The notes below the pieces were generated by a model. It had not been told where the DNA came from, ran no database searches, and was given only the letters and a program-made list of their open reading frames with translations. A DNA stretch of 64,000 bases from positions 1 to 64,000 of the forward strand of contig JAHWKY010000004.1 of the NCBI GenBank assembly GCA_019347575.1. Direction: 5' to 3'. Both the position numbers and the translations under genes were made by a program. Of this stretch, positions 25,685 to 34,190 are shown one piece after another; within the stretch, counting starts at the first letter, position 1; each line of letters starts with the position of its first letter. This DNA is from Actinomycetota bacterium (GTDB lineage: Bacteria > Actinomycetota > Nitriliruptoria > Nitriliruptorales > Nitriliruptoraceae).

Positions 25685-26658
25685 GGCTCGTCGTCGCCCT
25701 GGGCGGCAACGCGCTCGACGCCAACACGCGCGCCGGCGAACGCGCACGCATCACCCGCACCGCCCAGCAGCTCGGTGACCTGTGCCTGGCCGGTCACGAG
25801 GTCATCGTCACGCACGGCAACGGGCCTCAGGTCGGTGAGCTACTGCTGGACCAGGAGGCTCGGATCGGCGGCGGTCGGGCGCGTCCGCTGCGACTCGACG
25901 TGCTCGTGGCGATGACCCAGGCGCAACTCGGCTACCGGCTGCAGCAGACCCTGATCACCGAACTGCGCGGTCGCGGCGACGGGCGCGGGGTCGTGGCGGT
26001 GGTGACGCAGGTCGTCGTAGCCGTCGACGACCCGGCGTTCAGCCGTCCCACCAAGCCGATCGGGCCCCGGTACGAAGAGCGTCCCGGAGGCAGCGACAGC
26101 TGGGCGCGCACGAGCAACGGTCGCTGGCGCCGGGTCGTACCGAGCCCACGACCGCAGGAGATCGTCGAACGCGATGCCCTCCGGGCCATCGTCGCCGAGG
26201 GGATCGTCCCGATCTGTGCAGGTGGCGGCGGCGTCCCGGTCGTGGCGGCGGGCGAGCGCCTGCGCGGGGTCGAGGCGGTCGTGGACAAGGACACGACGTC
26301 GGCGCTGCTCTGCTCTGACCTCGACGCGGAAACCCTGCTCATCCTGACCGATGTCGACGCGGTACACGTCGGCTACGGGACGCCAGACGCTCGGCCGCTC
26401 GCGCGCTTGACCGTCGGAGACGCGCGTGACCTCGTCGTGTCAGGGGAGGCTGCGGCGGGCAGCATGGCGCCCAAGCTGTTGGCGGCCGCCCGGGTCGTGG
26501 AGGAGGGGCGGGGCGCGGTGATCTGCCGCTTGGGAGAGGCCGCTGCCGGCCTGGCAGGTACGGCGGGCACCCGGCTGGTACCGGGTCCGGCCAGCGGCGA
26601 CTACCGTCGATCCGCTGGGGAGCCGGGACCGACGGCAACAGGAGAGCCGCGAGCGTGA
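25681..26658 (+). CDS. arcC: Carbamate kinase
   Basis: 325 aa. Amino-acid-kinase fold with VVALGGNALD, THGNGPQVGEL and the carbamate-kinase-specific DPAFSRPTKPIGP, plus DKDTTSALLC and ILTDVDAV. It converts carbamoyl phosphate and ADP to ATP, carbon dioxide and ammonia in arginine or purine fermentation, or runs in reverse. No arginine deiminase or ornithine carbamoyltransferase gene is in the window. An ornithine-cyclodeaminase-type gene lies 3 kb away on the other strand. Start GTG 25681 overlaps the kinase upstream. Confidence 0.9.
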   Translation: MRLVVALGGNALDANTRAGERARITRTAQQLGDLCLAGHEVIVTHGNGPQVGELLLDQEARIGGGRARPLRLDVLVAMTQAQLGYRLQQTLITELRGRGDGRGVVAVVTQVVVAVDDPAFSRPTKPIGPRYEERPGGSDSWARTSNGRWRRVVPSPRPQEIVERDALRAIVAEGIVPICAGGGGVPVVAAGERLRGVEAVVDKDTTSALLCSDLDAETLLILTDVDAVHVGYGTPDARPLARLTVGDARDLVVSGEAAAGSMAPKLLAAARVVEEGRGAVICRLGEAAAGLAGTAGTRLVPGPASGDYRRSAGEPGPTATGEPRA

Positions 26659-27362
26659 TCCGGTTGGTCAACTACAACACCAGCGGCGCGGTCGACGTGG
26701 ACGCGCTCGGTGCGGTGATCCGCGGGCTGCGACCCGACGTGGTGTGCCTGACCGAGGTGGGATCGTCCCGGGCGGTGCGCCGCATCGCGAGTCGGAGCGG
26801 TCTGCACGTCGCCACACGGGTGGGGCGACGTCGAAGCACGGTGGCCATCCTCGCGGGCGAGCGGGTCCGCGTGCTGAGCCGATCCAAGCACGAACTCTCC
26901 GCGCCCGAGGGTGCCCCGAAGCGTGCGGCGGCACTGGCGATCCTGGGTCTGGGGTCGCTGCGTTTCGCCGTGATGGCGGTCCAGTTCGGCTTGAGGCCCG
27001 AGGTGCGGATCACGAACGCGGCCGAGGTCGAGACCGTCCTCGCCAAGGTGGAAGCGCCGATCCTGGTCGCGGCCGATCTCAACGAGACGCCTGCGGGAGG
27101 TGCGGCGCAACGGTTCGCCGAGGTTCTCCAGGACGCGTTCGCGGTGGCCGGCGAGGGCCGCGGCGAGACCTACCCCAACCCCGAACCCAGCGCTCGACGC
27201 GACATCGTGTACGTGGGACGCGAGCTGGAGGTATCGCGGTGCTGGGTCCCCAGCGCCGCGCCCGTCGACGTCGCGAGCCACCACCGTCCCGTGTGCGTCG
27301 AGTTCGCCGGTCGTGACGACGACGAGGATCATCTCAGGCGTACGGCGGAGTCCGCCGCGTGA
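26655..27362 (+). CDS. Endonuclease/exonuclease/phosphatase-family protein
   Basis: 235 aa of the EEP (DNase I-like) fold. Metal and catalytic motifs are present in order: LVNYNTSG, CLTEVG, LVAADLNETP, and SHHRPV at the C-terminus, with RRDIVYV before it. There is no signal peptide. The substrate may be nucleic acid, a phosphoester or a lipid head group. Start GTG 26655 overlaps arcC by 4 bp. Confidence 0.8.
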   Translation: MIRLVNYNTSGAVDVDALGAVIRGLRPDVVCLTEVGSSRAVRRIASRSGLHVATRVGRRRSTVAILAGERVRVLSRSKHELSAPEGAPKRAAALAILGLGSLRFAVMAVQFGLRPEVRITNAAEVETVLAKVEAPILVAADLNETPAGGAAQRFAEVLQDAFAVAGEGRGETYPNPEPSARRDIVYVGRELEVSRCWVPSAAPVDVASHHRPVCVEFAGRDDDEDHLRRTAESAA

Positions 27363-29470
27363 ACTCGTCCGACTTCCCGCGCCAGCTCGCGCAGACGCGC
27401 CGGTTCACGGCGGGCCGTCCGAGGTCGTTCACCGTCGCGCCGAGCGGGCGTCACGTGCTCTTCCTCCGCTCGTCGCGTGGTGACGACCCCGTGAACAGCC
27501 TCTGGCACCTGGACCTCGAGGATGTGAGCGAGACCTGCCTCGTCGATCCGCGCTCGCTGCCCGCCGGCGACGAGGATGCGGAGCTGCCACCTGAGGAGAG
27601 GTCGCGGCGGGAGCGGGCGCGCGAGATGTCGGCCGGGATCGTCCGGTACGCGAGCGACCGGGACGTGACCGTCGCGCTGTTCGCCCTCGACGGTCGCACG
27701 TTCCGCGTCGACACGGCCGATGGCGCGGTCGTCGAGATGCCGCTGCCGGACGGGGCGTTCGATGCCCGCCCGGACCCCGCCGGAAGACGGGTCGCGTTCG
27801 TCCACGGAGGAACGCTGCACGTGCTCGACGGTGACGAGGTGCGGACGCTGGTGGACGAGGGCGGCGACGACGTGTCCTGGGGCGAGGCCGAGTTCGTCGC
27901 TGCCGAGGAGATGGGCAGGACGCGCGGCTTCTGGTGGAGCCCGGACGGAGAGCGGCTCCTCGTGGCACGCGTGGACGTCGGCCACGTGGCGAGCTGGACC
28001 ATCGCCGACCCCGCGCGCCCCGAGCTGCCGCCCTCATCTGTCCGTTACCCACACGCGGGTTCGTCCAACGCCGATGTCACGCTGTGGCTCGTCGGGCTCG
28101 ATGGCAGCCGGAGGCAGGTGACCTGGGACCGTCAGGACCTGCCCTACCTCGCCACCGTGGCGTGGGACCGATCGGCGCCACCGACGCTATCGGTGCAGTC
28201 CCGCGACCAGCGTCGCCTCGTGGTGGTGAAGGTGGACCCTCAGGACGGAGCCACCGAGCCGGTCCGGGAGATTACCGACCGGCGGTGGGTCGACCTCGTA
28301 CCGGGCGCTCCGGCCTGGCTCGATGGCGGCCTGCTCACCGTCGAGGTCGATGCCGACGTGGACACGTCCCGGCTCCACCTCGACGGCGAACCGGTCACGC
28401 CGCCGGGCATGCAGGTGCGCGCGATCCTGCACGCGGATGACGACGCCGCCTGGGTCAGCGCGAGCACCGATCCGCTCGACGTCGGCGTCTACCGGGTGAC
28501 ACGGGACGGTGTCCCCGAACGCCACGTGACCGCCCCGGGCGTCCACGGTGCCGCGGTCGAGGGTGACGTGACGGTGACCGTCGCCGCGACCCTGGAGCAG
28601 CCGCCGACCGTGACGGTCCAACGCGCGGGCACCGACGTGGCGACCATCGCCTCGATGGGGGAGGACCCCGTCGTCAGCCCCGCCCCGCGCTTCCTCGACC
28701 TCGGCACGTCATCGTTGCGGGCGGCACTGCTGCTTCCGACGCACGACGAGGGCGGGACGCTGCCGGTCCTGGTGTCGCCGTACGGCGGTCCGCACGCCCA
28801 ACGCGTCCTGCACGCCCGCGACCATCACCTCGTGTCGCAGTGGTTCGCCGATCAGGGCTTCGCGGTGCTCGTGGTCGACGGCCGCGGTACACCCGGACGC
28901 GGGCCGGCGTGGGAGCGCGCGGTCCACCGGGACCTGGCGCAGCCCGTGCTCGAGGACCAGGTGATCGCGCTGCGCGAGGCCGCGGCGATCGAGCGGCGCC
29001 TCGACCTCGGACGCGTGGGGATCCGCGGCTGGTCGTTCGGCGGCTTCCTCGCGGCGCTCGCGGTCATCCGACGCCCCGATGTCTTCCACGCGGCCGTCGC
29101 CGGGGCCCCGGTGGCCGACTGGCGGCTGTACGACACCCACTACACCGAGCGCTACCTCGGGCTGCCCGACGCGGACCCCGACGCGTACCGGCGCAGTTCG
29201 CTGGTGGACGAGCACGGCCAGCTCGTGGACGCCTCCGAGCCTCCCCACGACCGCCACCCGGCCCTGCTCATCGTCCACGGACTCGCCGACGACAACGTCG
29301 TCGCGGCACACAGCCTGCGGCTGTCGCACGCCCTGCTGGCCGCGGGGCGGCCCCACGCCTTCCTCCCGCTCAGCGGTGTGACCCACATGACGCCGCAGAC
29401 CGTCATCAGCGAGAACCTGCTCCGCCTCGAGCTCGACTTCCTCCGCGGGGCGCTCGGCAACTACTCGTGA
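27359..29470 (+). CDS. S9B dipeptidyl-peptidase-like protease
   Basis: 703 aa. The N-terminal beta-propeller contains the DPP-IV double-Glu motif (VAAEEMGRTRGFWWSPDG), which holds the substrate N-terminus. The C-terminal alpha/beta-hydrolase has Ser559 in GWSFGG, Asp644 in ADDNV and His676 in VTHM, a complete triad. No signal peptide is visible, so it is probably cytoplasmic and trims dipeptides. Start GTG 27359 overlaps the upstream stop. A frameshifted small membrane gene follows. Confidence 0.9.
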   Translation: MNSSDFPRQLAQTRRFTAGRPRSFTVAPSGRHVLFLRSSRGDDPVNSLWHLDLEDVSETCLVDPRSLPAGDEDAELPPEERSRRERAREMSAGIVRYASDRDVTVALFALDGRTFRVDTADGAVVEMPLPDGAFDARPDPAGRRVAFVHGGTLHVLDGDEVRTLVDEGGDDVSWGEAEFVAAEEMGRTRGFWWSPDGERLLVARVDVGHVASWTIADPARPELPPSSVRYPHAGSSNADVTLWLVGLDGSRRQVTWDRQDLPYLATVAWDRSAPPTLSVQSRDQRRLVVVKVDPQDGATEPVREITDRRWVDLVPGAPAWLDGGLLTVEVDADVDTSRLHLDGEPVTPPGMQVRAILHADDDAAWVSASTDPLDVGVYRVTRDGVPERHVTAPGVHGAAVEGDVTVTVAATLEQPPTVTVQRAGTDVATIASMGEDPVVSPAPRFLDLGTSSLRAALLLPTHDEGGTLPVLVSPYGGPHAQRVLHARDHHLVSQWFADQGFAVLVVDGRGTPGRGPAWERAVHRDLAQPVLEDQVIALREAAAIERRLDLGRVGIRGWSFGGFLAALAVIRRPDVFHAAVAGAPVADWRLYDTHYTERYLGLPDADPDAYRRSSLVDEHGQLVDASEPPHDRHPALLIVHGLADDNVVAAHSLRLSHALLAAGRPHAFLPLSGVTHMTPQTVISENLLRLELDFLRGALGNYS

Positions 29471-29677
29471 GCAGGCGACGCTTGGAACGGTGGTTTCGCC
29501 GAGCACCCGGTCCGGGGCGCGGTGCTCCTCGGCACTGGCTCAGGCGTGCTCGCGGCGGTGCTGTTCGCAGTAGCTTTCCATGGCCCCTCCCCACTGGCGT
29601 CCGGCATCGGCACCGGCGTAACGATCGGGGTCTTCCTCTACATCGCTGATCGGGCGGGATGGTTCCCCCCGCCCTGA
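29467..29677 (+). pseudogene. Small membrane protein gene split by a +1 frameshift
   Basis: GTG 29467 overlaps the protease stop as GTGA and encodes the basic start VSRRRLERWFRR. In that frame the sequence then becomes Arg/Pro junk. Shifted by one base at about 29500, it reads EHPVRGAVLLGTGSG and continues as a membrane helix to a stop at 29677, ending ADRAGWFPPP. The span of 211 nt is 70 codons plus one base. Either one extra base inactivated the gene or the assembly has an indel. Removing it gives a 69-aa two-helix protein. Confidence 0.6.
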
Positions 29678-29746
29678 GACGCTCGACCGATAGCATGCGA
29701 CGGAACGCGGTTGGCTCCAGCTGCTCCGTCCAGACCGTCGCCGCCG

Positions 29747-31102
29747 TCAGTCGGGGCGCCCCTCGCGGTATGTCGCTGCGTGCATCTGGGCCACCTCACG
29801 CGACCGCTGCAGCTCTTCGGCGAGCTCGGTGGGCGCGAGCTCCTCGGCGAGCTCCTTGACGAACAGCCCCACATCGGTCACGACCCCCGTGGCCTGCGCC
29901 GAGCCGCGGTCGGCGAGCTTGGTCACGGTGGCGAGGTTGATATCGACGCACACGAGCGGGACCTCGGCGGGGAGCATGTTCCCGGTCGCGATGCCGTGCA
30001 GCATCGTGGCCACGACCAGGCAGAAACCGACCCGTGGACGGTCCTCGGCATCCCACAGCCGCTCGCGCATCCGTGCCTGCGCGACCATCATGTCCAGGAT
30101 GACGTCCGGGAGCGGACCGTCGTCACGCGGCGAGGCGGCGAGCACGACGTCGACACCGTGCTTCACGCACGCGTGCATGATCCCGCTGGTGACCACCCCG
30201 TCCTCGACCGCCGCCGCGATCGACCCGGCACGCCGCACCGCGTTCACCGCGCGGATGTGGTGACTGTGCCCGTGCTCGGTGGGGACACCGAGAGCCTGTG
30301 ACACGCCCAGGCTCGTGCCGTACATCGCGGACTCGATGTCGTGGGTGGGCAGGGCGTTGCCGGCGAACACGACGTTCACGTAGCCGGCACGGATCAGCGC
30401 CACCATCGGCGCGATGGACCCGGTGTGGACGAGGGCTGGCCCCGCGACCCACAGCACTTCCTTGTTGGCGTCGCGACACGCCCGCATGCCGTCGGCGACG
30501 CCTTGGACGAGCAGTCCCTGCGGCTTCTCGCTGGAGACGTCCGAGGTCATGAAGCCGAACGTCTCGCCGACGCCGCGAGGCTGGCCGGGGGAGGGGATCG
30601 AGCGGTCGGGCCGCACGCGGACGCCCTGGTAGCCGACGACCAGCCGGTCGCCGACACGCACGTCCCCGACGGGGCGCGTGCGCGCCGTGACGGTTCCGTC
30701 CACTTCGCGCAGGACGATGCCGCAGTCCATCTCGGGTCGGGCGACGTCGACCCAGCGACCGGCGACCCGGACCTGAGTCGGCAGGTTGGTGGTCGAGTAG
30801 AACCCCGTCGGGAAGCAGCCGTCGAGGTCGGCTCGCGCCACCTTCGCGTCGGTGTCGACCAGAGGTGCCGCCCCGAAGTCCCCGATCGAGGCCAGGATGT
30901 CCGCGAGCTTCTCGGCGGTCGCCGCCGTCACCGAGAGCACGACGCGTGATTCGTCGTCGTGGCGCTTGCCGACGTCGAAGTCGGCGATCTCGTAGTCGGC
31001 ACCGTGCTCGATGATGGTGTCGAGGACGAGCTGCAGCTGGCCACTGTCGATCAGGTGCCCGCTCATGTGGACGGTCTCAGATCGCACGTCCCGCTCCTTC
31101 AC
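29747..31102 (-). CDS. Archaeal-type ornithine cyclodeaminase (LOR/SDH conserved-region family)
   Basis: 451 aa of the TIGR00300 group. The N-terminal domain (residues about 10-105) resembles the region conserved in eukaryotic lysine-ketoglutarate reductase/saccharopine dehydrogenase. The C-terminal NAD-binding part has VVFAGNALPTHDIESAMYGT, GHSHHIRAVN and VVTDVGLFVKE. A methanogen homologue and the C-terminal part of cyanobacterial ArgZ/AgrE convert ornithine to proline and ammonia, as I recall. Start GTG 31102 overlaps the small membrane gene upstream by 4 bp. Confidence 0.8.
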   Translation of the reverse strand: MKERDVRSETVHMSGHLIDSGQLQLVLDTIIEHGADYEIADFDVGKRHDDESRVVLSVTAATAEKLADILASIGDFGAAPLVDTDAKVARADLDGCFPTGFYSTTNLPTQVRVAGRWVDVARPEMDCGIVLREVDGTVTARTRPVGDVRVGDRLVVGYQGVRVRPDRSIPSPGQPRGVGETFGFMTSDVSSEKPQGLLVQGVADGMRACRDANKEVLWVAGPALVHTGSIAPMVALIRAGYVNVVFAGNALPTHDIESAMYGTSLGVSQALGVPTEHGHSHHIRAVNAVRRAGSIAAAVEDGVVTSGIMHACVKHGVDVVLAASPRDDGPLPDVILDMMVAQARMRERLWDAEDRPRVGFCLVVATMLHGIATGNMLPAEVPLVCVDINLATVTKLADRGSAQATGVVTDVGLFVKELAEELAPTELAEELQRSREVAQMHAATYREGRPD

Positions 31103-31320
31103 CCAGCCCCGGGCCCGTAGTCGCGGTCACGATCGCCTCGCCACGACCGCAGTGCGATGACGACGATCACCGCCCCGACGAACACGAGGATCCGGAACAG
31201 ACCCGGGACGACCTGGATCGCGATCGTCGCGGCCACCACCACGACGATCAGCGGCGCCGCGTTCCGCAGGCGCTCCATCACCAGCGGCCGCTGTGGATCG
31301 TCCACGGGATCGTCGTTCAA
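31099..31320 (-). CDS. Small membrane protein upstream of the cyclodeaminase gene
   Basis: 73 aa with two closely spaced hydrophobic segments (about 22-41 and 42-58) flanked by an acidic N-terminus and the basic tail SWRGDRDRDYG. The start is TTG 31320. It is coupled by GTGA to the cyclodeaminase-type gene. No family recognised. Confidence 0.6.
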   Translation of the reverse strand: MNDDPVDDPQRPLVMERLRNAAPLIVVVVAATIAIQVVPGLFRILVFVGAVIVVIALRSWRGDRDRDYGPGAG

Positions 31321-31497
31321 GCTTCGCCTTCCCGTAACACGTCGGACACGCGGTGATGGGAGTATCGCGGCAGGTGAGCACGGCTACCACCACGCGTGGG
31401 AACCGGCGGTCGGGCAGCCTCGACTCCGGGGCGCCGACGCCGTAGGCTCGGACGTCGGGAAGCCGTGGTGTCAACGCTGTCGATGCGAGGAGCCGAC

Positions 31498-32229
31498 GTG
31501 CCAGGGATGCGGGATGCGCCTCCCCTGTACCGGTTCCTCAAGAAGGTCCTCCCCCCGGTCATGAACCGGGCCTTCAAGGTCCACATCGAGGGCTTCGAGC
31601 ACCTGCCGGATCGCCAGCCGGCGATCCTGGCCGCCAACCACCTGTCGTTCATCGACTCGATCTTCCTGCCCCTCAACGTCCCGCGGCCGGTGTACTTCCT
31701 GGGCAAGGCTGACTACTGGGACTCGTGGCGGACACGGTGGTTCTTCGCCGGCACCGGCGTGGTCCCGGTGGATCGAGCGGGCGGGGACGCGTCGGAGCGC
31801 GCGCTCAACACCGGCATCCGCATCCTGCGCAGCGGCGATCTGCTCGGGATCTACCCCGAGGGGACGCGCAGTCCCGATGGCCGGCTGTACCGCGGGAAGA
31901 CCGGGCCCGTGCGCATGGCGCTCACCGCGGACGTCCCGATCGTGCCCGTCGGGCTCATCGGCACCGACCGGACGTTGCCCACCGGCAGCTACGTCCCCCG
32001 GCTCGAGCCCGTGACGATCCGCTACGGCCGTCCGCTCGACTTCTCGCGCTACCTCGACAAGGCTGACGACCCGTTCGTGCTGCGTTCGGCGACGGATGAG
32101 CTGATGTTCGAGCTCATGATGCTGACGGGGCAGGAGTACGTCGACGAGTACGCCTCCAACGTCAAGAGCGGCGAGGTGCAGCTCGACAGCCACGGTGGCG
32201 AGTCGGACGACCTGCGGCGCGCCGGCTGA
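31498..32229 (+). CDS. plsC: 1-acyl-sn-glycerol-3-phosphate acyltransferase
   Basis: 243 aa. The acyltransferase H-x4-D motif is in ANHLSFID, with the second block YPEGTRSPDGRLYRGKTG and the third VPIVPVGLIGTDR. It makes phosphatidic acid from lysophosphatidic acid at the membrane face. Start GTG 31498 follows GAGGAG; ATG 31507 is possible. It is divergent from the cyclodeaminase pair. Confidence 0.9.
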   Translation: MPGMRDAPPLYRFLKKVLPPVMNRAFKVHIEGFEHLPDRQPAILAANHLSFIDSIFLPLNVPRPVYFLGKADYWDSWRTRWFFAGTGVVPVDRAGGDASERALNTGIRILRSGDLLGIYPEGTRSPDGRLYRGKTGPVRMALTADVPIVPVGLIGTDRTLPTGSYVPRLEPVTIRYGRPLDFSRYLDKADDPFVLRSATDELMFELMMLTGQEYVDEYASNVKSGEVQLDSHGGESDDLRRAG

Positions 32230-32257
32230 CGGCGAGTTCGCGCGGAGCGCGCGTCAC

Positions 32258-32285
32258 GGTTCCTACTACCCCTATCGTAGAAACC
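32258..32285. promoter_or_regulatory. Dyad upstream of the peptide transporter operon
   Basis: GGTTCCTAC (32258-32266) and GTAGAAACC (32277-32285) form 9-bp inverted arms with one mismatch around a 10-nt spacer. The sequence is A/T-rich for this genome and lies about 100 bp upstream of the binding-protein start. It may be an operator or part of the promoter. Confidence 0.35.
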
Positions 32286-32381
32286 CCGACTAGTCTGCCT
32301 TGCGGCCGCCACCCCACGCGGCTTCGCGTAGCACCGCGCGTGCGACCCACGCGTCACCCGAACCCGGAATGGGGGAAGTGC

Positions 32382-34109
32382 ATGAGGATCAAGAGGCACC
32401 TGCGTCTCGTCGCGTCGTTCGCGGCGGTGGCGATGCTCGCCGTCGCCTGCGGCGGTGACGACACCACGGAGCAACCAACCGGAACCGACACCGGCACTGG
32501 CACCGAGACCGCCGAGCCGACCGAGACCGCTGCCGGCGACGGCACGCTCGTCTTCGGCACGTCCGCCGATCCCGTCGTGCTGGACGGTGCGCTCGTCTCG
32601 GACGGCGAGACGCTGCGTGCGATCGACCAGATGTTCGAGGGCCTGGTCGGGCTCGAGCCCGGCGGCACCGAGATCCGGCCGCTGCTGGCGACCGAGTGGG
32701 AGGCGTCCGAGGACGGTCTCGCCTGGACCTTCACGCTGCGTGAGGGCGTGACGTTCCACGACGGCACCGAGTTCAACGCCGCCGCGGTCTGCTTCAACTT
32801 CGACCGCTGGTACAACTTCACCGGCTCGTTCCAGAACCCCGATGCCACCTACTACTGGCAGACCGTCTTCGGTGGGTTCGCGACGCAGGACGTCGAGGGT
32901 GTCCCCGAGGAGTCGCTGTACGAGTCCTGCGTCGACAACGGCGATGGGACGGTGACCCTCAACATCACCAGCCCGTCGGCGTCGTTCCTGTCGGCGCTCG
33001 CGCTGACGAACTTCACCATCGCCAGTCCCACGGCGCTCCAGGAGTTCGGGGCGGACGAGGGTGAGGTTGGTGACGACGGCCTGTTCCGTCCCACCGGGAC
33101 CTACGGCACCGAGCACCCGGTCGGGACCGGCCCCTTCATGTTCGAGTCGTGGACGCGAGGTGACCGGCTGGTCATGGCGCGCTTCGACGACTACTGGGGT
33201 GAGGTCGAGGGCAACATCGAGACCCTGATCTTCCGTCCGATCGCCGAGGGGGCCGCCCGCCTCCAGGCGCTGCAGTCGGGCGAGATCGACGGCTACGACC
33301 TCGTTGCGCCCGAGGACTTCGAGACCATCGAGAGCGACCCGGATCTGCAGCTGCTGACGCGTCCGGCGTTCAACATCGGCTACATCGGGTTCACCCAGAC
33401 CGCCAACGAGGCGCTCCAGGACCGCGTCGTCCGGGAGGCCATCATGATGACGGTGAACCGACAAGCGGTCGTGGACGGCTTCTACGCCGGTCAGGGCGAG
33501 GTCGCGCACGCGTTCATGCCACCGGAGCTGTTCGGCTACGCCGATGACGTGACGCAGTACGAGTTCGACCCCGAGGGTGCCGTGGCGCTGCTGGAGGAGG
33601 CCGGTCACACGCTGCCGATCCAGCTGCAGTTCGCGTACCCGACGGACGTGTCACGCCCGTACATGCCCAACGCGCAGGCCAACGCCGAGGCGTTCGCCGC
33701 GGACCTGGAGGCCCAGGGTGCGTTCGAGGTCGAGCTGGTCTCCGACACCTGGAGCCCCGACTACCTCGGCAAGGCGTTCGCCGGTGACTACGAGCTGTAC
33801 CTGCTGGGCTGGACCGGCGACTTCGGCGATCCCGACAACTTCCTCGGGACGTTCTTCCAGACGCCGAACCAGCCGGAGTGGGGCTTCGAGGAAGCGGCGA
33901 TCCACGACATCCTCGACGAGGCGGAGTCGGAGACGGACGTCGACGCCCGCACCGCTCTGTACGAGGAGGCGAACCGCCTCATCGCCGACTACATCCCGGG
34001 CGTGCCGTACGTGCACACCCAGCCGGCGTTGGCGTTCCGTGCGAACGTGACCGGCTACCAGCCGAGCCCGGTCTCGCTGGAGCCGTTCTCGCTGGTCACG
34101 GTCAGCTAG
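32382..34109 (+). CDS. Family 5 solute-binding lipoprotein of a peptide/nickel ABC importer
   Basis: 575 aa. Lipobox LAVAC puts the lipid on Cys23; a Thr/Glu linker follows, then the family 5 fold (LATEWEASEDGLAWTFTLRE, VTFHDGTEFNA, GTGPFMFESW). Family 5 proteins capture oligopeptides, nickel chelates, opines or glycosides outside the membrane. Start ATG 32382 has GGGGGAAG. It heads a five-gene importer operon and is separated from the permeases by a strong palindrome. Substrate unknown. Confidence 0.93.
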   Translation: MRIKRHLRLVASFAAVAMLAVACGGDDTTEQPTGTDTGTGTETAEPTETAAGDGTLVFGTSADPVVLDGALVSDGETLRAIDQMFEGLVGLEPGGTEIRPLLATEWEASEDGLAWTFTLREGVTFHDGTEFNAAAVCFNFDRWYNFTGSFQNPDATYYWQTVFGGFATQDVEGVPEESLYESCVDNGDGTVTLNITSPSASFLSALALTNFTIASPTALQEFGADEGEVGDDGLFRPTGTYGTEHPVGTGPFMFESWTRGDRLVMARFDDYWGEVEGNIETLIFRPIAEGAARLQALQSGEIDGYDLVAPEDFETIESDPDLQLLTRPAFNIGYIGFTQTANEALQDRVVREAIMMTVNRQAVVDGFYAGQGEVAHAFMPPELFGYADDVTQYEFDPEGAVALLEEAGHTLPIQLQFAYPTDVSRPYMPNAQANAEAFAADLEAQGAFEVELVSDTWSPDYLGKAFAGDYELYLLGWTGDFGDPDNFLGTFFQTPNQPEWGFEEAAIHDILDEAESETDVDARTALYEEANRLIADYIPGVPYVHTQPALAFRANVTGYQPSPVSLEPFSLVTVS

Positions 34110-34126
34110 CCAGGTAGTACGAACGA

Positions 34127-34162
34127 CGAGAGGGGGGCGGCCACGTGGCCGCCCCCCTCTCG
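34127..34162 (+). terminator. 36-bp perfect palindrome after the binding-protein gene
   Basis: CGAGAGGGGGGCGGCCAC and its exact complement form an 18-bp inverted repeat with no spacer, between the binding-protein stop and the first permease. No T-run follows. In binding-protein operons such hairpins stabilise the upstream mRNA or cause partial termination, so binding protein exceeds permease. That role is inferred. Confidence 0.6.
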
Positions 34163-34190
34163 GCTGAGCCAGCACTTAGGATGCCCGGCC

